Source: JBGOUV01 sp041477815
GTDB taxonomy: Bacteria > Acidobacteriota > Terriglobia > Bryobacterales > JACQDG01
Direction of reading: 5' to 3'
Assembly (NCBI GenBank): GCA_041477815.1
Contig: JBGOUV010000364.1
Coordinates: 1-7,228 of the forward strand
Length of the DNA: 7,228 bases
Position 1 is the first letter of the stretch. Each line of letters opens with the position of its first letter. This document shows, piece after piece, positions 5,345 through 7,228 of this stretch. The translations under genes were made by a program, and so were the position numbers. The notes under the pieces are model-generated. The model did not search any database. It was not told where the DNA came from and saw nothing but the letters and a program-made list of their open reading frames with translations.

Positions 5345-6324
5345 CCTGGCGCCGAATCTTCTTCGTCCTCCTCCTGGGCCTCACGGCGTACTGCACTTGG
5401 GCTGTCGTGGAGCCCTATCAGAACTACCCCTCCGAGGCCTTCGTCGACATTCCCCGGGGCGTTTCCACGGCCGGCATCGCCGCCCGCCTCCAGGCCGCCG
5501 GAGTGCTGCGCTTGGAGTGGCCCTTTCTCCTGGTGCGCGCGCTCCGCCTGCGCACTACACTGAAGGCCGGCGAATACCGCTTTGACCGGCCCCTCTCCCC
5601 CCTCGAGGTCTACCGGAAGATCGCCTCGGGTGACGTGTTCTACTACACCGTGACCGTCCCCGAGGGCTTTAACCTGTTCGATATCGCCGAAGCGGTCGCC
5701 CGCACGAGCGTCCTCACGCGGCAGGAATTTCTCCTGGCCGCCCGCGAATCTGCCCGCGTCTGGGACCTCGCTCCTCAAGCGCCCTCGCTCGAAGGCTTCC
5801 TCTTTCCCGACACCTACCGCCTCACCCGCCACACCACCGCCGAGGAGCTGGTCGGACAGATGCTCCAGCGCTTCCGCAGGGTTTGGACCGAGCTCCATTC
5901 CCCCGTCAACGCCTTCGAAATGGTCACCCTGGCGTCGCTGGTGGAACGAGAGACTCCTATGGCCTCGGAGCGCCCGGTGGTGGCCTCGGTCTTCCAAAAC
6001 CGCCTCCGCATCGGCATGCCCCTGCAGTGCGACCCCACCGTCGTCTATGCCCTGCAACTCGCCGATCGTTACCGCGGCGAGATCTTCAAGAACGACCTGG
6101 CTTACCCCAGCCCGTACAATACCTACAAGCACCCCGGCCTGCCCCCCGGTCCCATCGCCAACCCCAGCCGCGCCTCCTTGCAGGCCGTCCTCGCTCCGGC
6201 CGAAACCGACTACCTCTACTTCGTCGCCGACCGCAAAGGCGGCCACACCTTCTCCGCCTCCATCGCCGGCCACGAGAAGGCCGTGGCCACCTACCGCCGC
6301 AAACGACATGCCCGGCGCCGCTAA
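5341..6324 (+). CDS. mltG: MltG (YceG): endolytic murein transglycosylase
   Basis: A 327-residue single-pass inner-membrane protein. MltG cleaves nascent glycan strands in peptidoglycan and is thought to terminate strand growth in the periplasm. A short cytoplasmic MTWRR is followed by one hydrophobic segment (about 6-22). A LysM-like region follows (about 34-100), then the YceG catalytic domain. EGFLFPDTYR (151-160) and ASLVERET (198-205), holding the catalytic glutamate, probably Glu202, are diagnostic. So are FQNRLRIGMPLQCDPTVVYAL (218-238) and YNTYKHPGLPPGPIANPS (259-276). The C-terminus ends in a strongly basic tail. The GTG start shares four bases with the ruvX stop and has no Shine-Dalgarno of its own, consistent with coupling. 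Its 3' end overlaps the next gene by 17 bases. Length and motifs are complete. Confidence 0.95.
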   Translation: MTWRRIFFVLLLGLTAYCTWAVVEPYQNYPSEAFVDIPRGVSTAGIAARLQAAGVLRLEWPFLLVRALRLRTTLKAGEYRFDRPLSPLEVYRKIASGDVFYYTVTVPEGFNLFDIAEAVARTSVLTRQEFLLAARESARVWDLAPQAPSLEGFLFPDTYRLTRHTTAEELVGQMLQRFRRVWTELHSPVNAFEMVTLASLVERETPMASERPVVASVFQNRLRIGMPLQCDPTVVYALQLADRYRGEIFKNDLAYPSPYNTYKHPGLPPGPIANPSRASLQAVLAPAETDYLYFVADRKGGHTFSASIAGHEKAVATYRRKRHARRR

Positions 6325-6808
6325 ACCACCCTCCCGCAAGTCCCTCGTCCTGGAATTTCTCCAGCTCCAGCGGCCTCCCGAAATCACCCGCGAAGTCCTC
6401 ACCGCCCTGCGCCGCCACGTCCTCCAGCATCTCCCCGACGCCGTCCCCTCGGACCGCTACCTGCTCGCTCTGGCCGAACAATCCGGCGTCCCCGTCTCCC
6501 GCGAACTGGGCGGCCTCCCGCTGGACCTGGTGCACCGCCTCCACCTCCACGACCTCGCCGCCGCGGAACAGAGTTTGCGCGACTTCCAGCAGGAATACTC
6601 CCAAGCCGGCAGCCGCCAGCACGCTGCGGACTGCCGCCGCGCCGTCCTGCGGGCCCGGAGCCGTCTGGAGTCCATGCTACGCCGCCCGTCGCTCTCGCCC
6701 GCCAAGCGCGCCGAGAAGGAGGAGATCCTCTCCTGGGTACGGGTCTGGCTGGACAGCCCCGCCCTGTTTCCCGCCTGGCTCGATCTCCGCAAACGCGCGC
6801 TTTCGTAA
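6308..6808 (+). CDS. Hypothetical protein co-translated with mltG
   Basis: A 166-residue protein of unknown family. It is rich in Arg, Leu and Ala and predicted by eye to be largely alpha-helical, with no signal peptide, no membrane segment and no recognised catalytic motif. Notable stretches are SLVLEFLQLQRPPEITREVL (residues 12-31), LPSDRYLLAL-like spacing around 45-57, and a C-terminal helix pair ending VRVWLDSPALFPAWLDLRKRALS. The ATG at 6308 lies inside the mltG 3' end and overlaps it by 17 bases with no separate Shine-Dalgarno, so it is probably translated by coupling. Upstream codons of the same frame lie wholly inside mltG and are not used. Codon use matches ruvX and mltG (C/G at third positions), supporting a real gene. 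Operon position suggests, without showing, a link to the cell envelope or RNA processing. Confidence 0.7.
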   Translation: MPGAAKPPSRKSLVLEFLQLQRPPEITREVLTALRRHVLQHLPDAVPSDRYLLALAEQSGVPVSRELGGLPLDLVHRLHLHDLAAAEQSLRDFQQEYSQAGSRQHAADCRRAVLRARSRLESMLRRPSLSPAKRAEKEEILSWVRVWLDSPALFPAWLDLRKRALS

Positions 6809-6927
6809 TTTCTTCCGGCGTAAAGAGCTGCGCCGCATCACAGGATGAGCTCGCGGAGGAGGGCATCTTCGAAGAGGCGCAAGCGCAGGCGGTCAAAGAA
6901 GTCGTCGCCTGGCAGCTCGCCGAGGCC

Positions 6928-7131
6928 ATGAAGAAAAAGAAAATCTCCAAGAACAAGATGGCCACGCTGCTCAAGACGAGCCGCACCCAGGTTGACCGTA
7001 TCCTGGATCCGAAAAACGACATTACGCTCGGCAGCCTGCAACGAGCGGCTGCGATGGTCGGACGCCGTGTAACGATCAAGCTGGTGCAGGCGAAGGGAAC
7101 TGGACGAGGCCCTCACGGGTGTCGATCATGA
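6928..7131 (+). CDS. Helix-turn-helix (XRE-like) regulator, 5' end uncertain
   Basis: A small DNA-binding regulator, 67 residues from the ATG at 6928. The helix-turn-helix reads SKNKMATLLKTSRTQVDRIL (9-28), followed by DPKNDITLGSLQRAAAMVGR, typical of XRE-like proteins resembling the antitoxin-type family with a DP-N-D-x-T-L-x-x-L-x-x-A pattern. Coding character extends in frame upstream of this ATG: EEGIFEEAQAQAVKEVVAWQ and on to MKKKK reads like the usual N-terminal helix of these proteins. Yet no ATG, GTG or TTG is in frame between the previous gene and 6928. An ATG at 6845 is one base out of frame. The gene may therefore carry a start-proximal one-base deletion, use a rare start such as ATT at 6808, or truly begin at 6928, where GAGG gives modest support. 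Its stop (TGA, 7129-7131) overlaps the next start as ATGA. Confidence 0.72.
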   Translation: MKKKKISKNKMATLLKTSRTQVDRILDPKNDITLGSLQRAAAMVGRRVTIKLVQAKGTGRGPHGCRS

Positions 7132-7228
7132 GCCAACTCCACGTAGATGCCATAAAATCCATCGTTCAGAAGATGAACGGTGCCGACCTCTTTCTCAGGC
7201 GGGAGGACCTCTCCCTGCTCCAGCCGCA
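7128..7228 (+). CDS. Start of an unidentified gene, truncated by the window end
   Basis: An ATG at 7128-7130 overlaps the stop of the HTH regulator (ATGA), and the frame stays open to the last base, giving 33 complete codons beginning MSQLHVDAIKSIVQKMNGAD. No family is recognisable from this much. The overlap suggests co-translation with the regulator, so the pair could be a regulator and its partner, for example an antitoxin-toxin type or a metabolic gene with a dedicated regulator. Neither is shown by the sequence. Confidence 0.5.
   Translation, partial: MSQLHVDAIKSIVQKMNGADLFLRREDLSLLQP

Noticed and set aside
5323..6402. 359-codon minus-strand frame opposite mltG
   Set aside because: Low-complexity Gly/Val-rich translation with no motifs, fully antisense to a clear mltG.
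5883..6848. 321-codon plus-strand frame across the end of mltG and the hypothetical gene
   Set aside because: Pro/Arg/Ser-rich translation typical of an off-frame reading of high-GC genes; mltG motifs lie in another frame.
6308..7131. Toxin-antitoxin pair made of the hypothetical protein and the HTH regulator
   Set aside because: The hypothetical protein has no RelE/HigB-like features and is coupled to mltG rather than to the regulator.
1..7228. CRISPR array
   Set aside because: No regularly spaced 25-40 bp repeats occur; the only tandem repeats are 11-12 bp with two copies or so.

Overview
The window is high-GC bacterial DNA, densely packed on both strands, with GTG and TTG starts and stop/start overlaps. 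No 16S or other phylogenetic marker is present. GC content, the ruvX-mltG pairing and the general look of the proteins would fit an Acidobacteriota-like soil bacterium, but this is an inference and the lineage is not established.

Left part (1-1350): a remnant of an ISL3-type transposase (zinc-binding N-terminal part only, cut by the window edge) ends 20 bp from the 3' end of an intact minus-strand DegT/DnrJ/EryC1/StrS sugar aminotransferase, which has its own plausible promoter.

Middle part (about 1460-3500): an accessory insert, visibly less GC-rich than the right half. It opens with the 3' end of a tRNA gene (T-arm, acceptor strand and CCA on the minus strand, no 5' half), followed by an 11-bp tandem repeat. 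This layout is what a tRNA-targeting mobile element leaves at one end. Next comes a control region holding a perfect 16-bp palindrome and a possible small divergent basic protein. A restriction-modification pair in tail-to-tail orientation follows: a PD-(D/E)XK-like protein on the plus strand, probably the restriction endonuclease, and a beta-class SPPY (probably N4-cytosine) DNA methyltransferase on the minus strand. Their 3' ends overlap by 85 bp. The methyltransferase frame is broken by one missing base just before its catalytic motif. An intact nuclease beside a broken methylase would normally be lethal, so this is the point in the window most worth resolving.

Right part (3600-7228): chromosomal-looking genes. 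A VOC/glyoxalase-fold protein with a clear promoter and ribosome binding site converges on a zinc-ribbon rhomboid protease. The rhomboid gene diverges, across only 31 bp, from ruvX (YqgF, pre-16S rRNA processing/Holliday-junction resolvase family). ruvX overlaps mltG (endolytic murein transglycosylase), which overlaps a gene of unknown function, so these three form one coupled operon. After that comes an HTH (XRE-like) regulator whose 5' end has no proper start codon for its full conserved length. Its stop overlaps the start of an unidentified gene that runs off the window.

The candidate for something undescribed is the restriction-modification island. The nuclease family and sequence specificity cannot be named from sequence alone.
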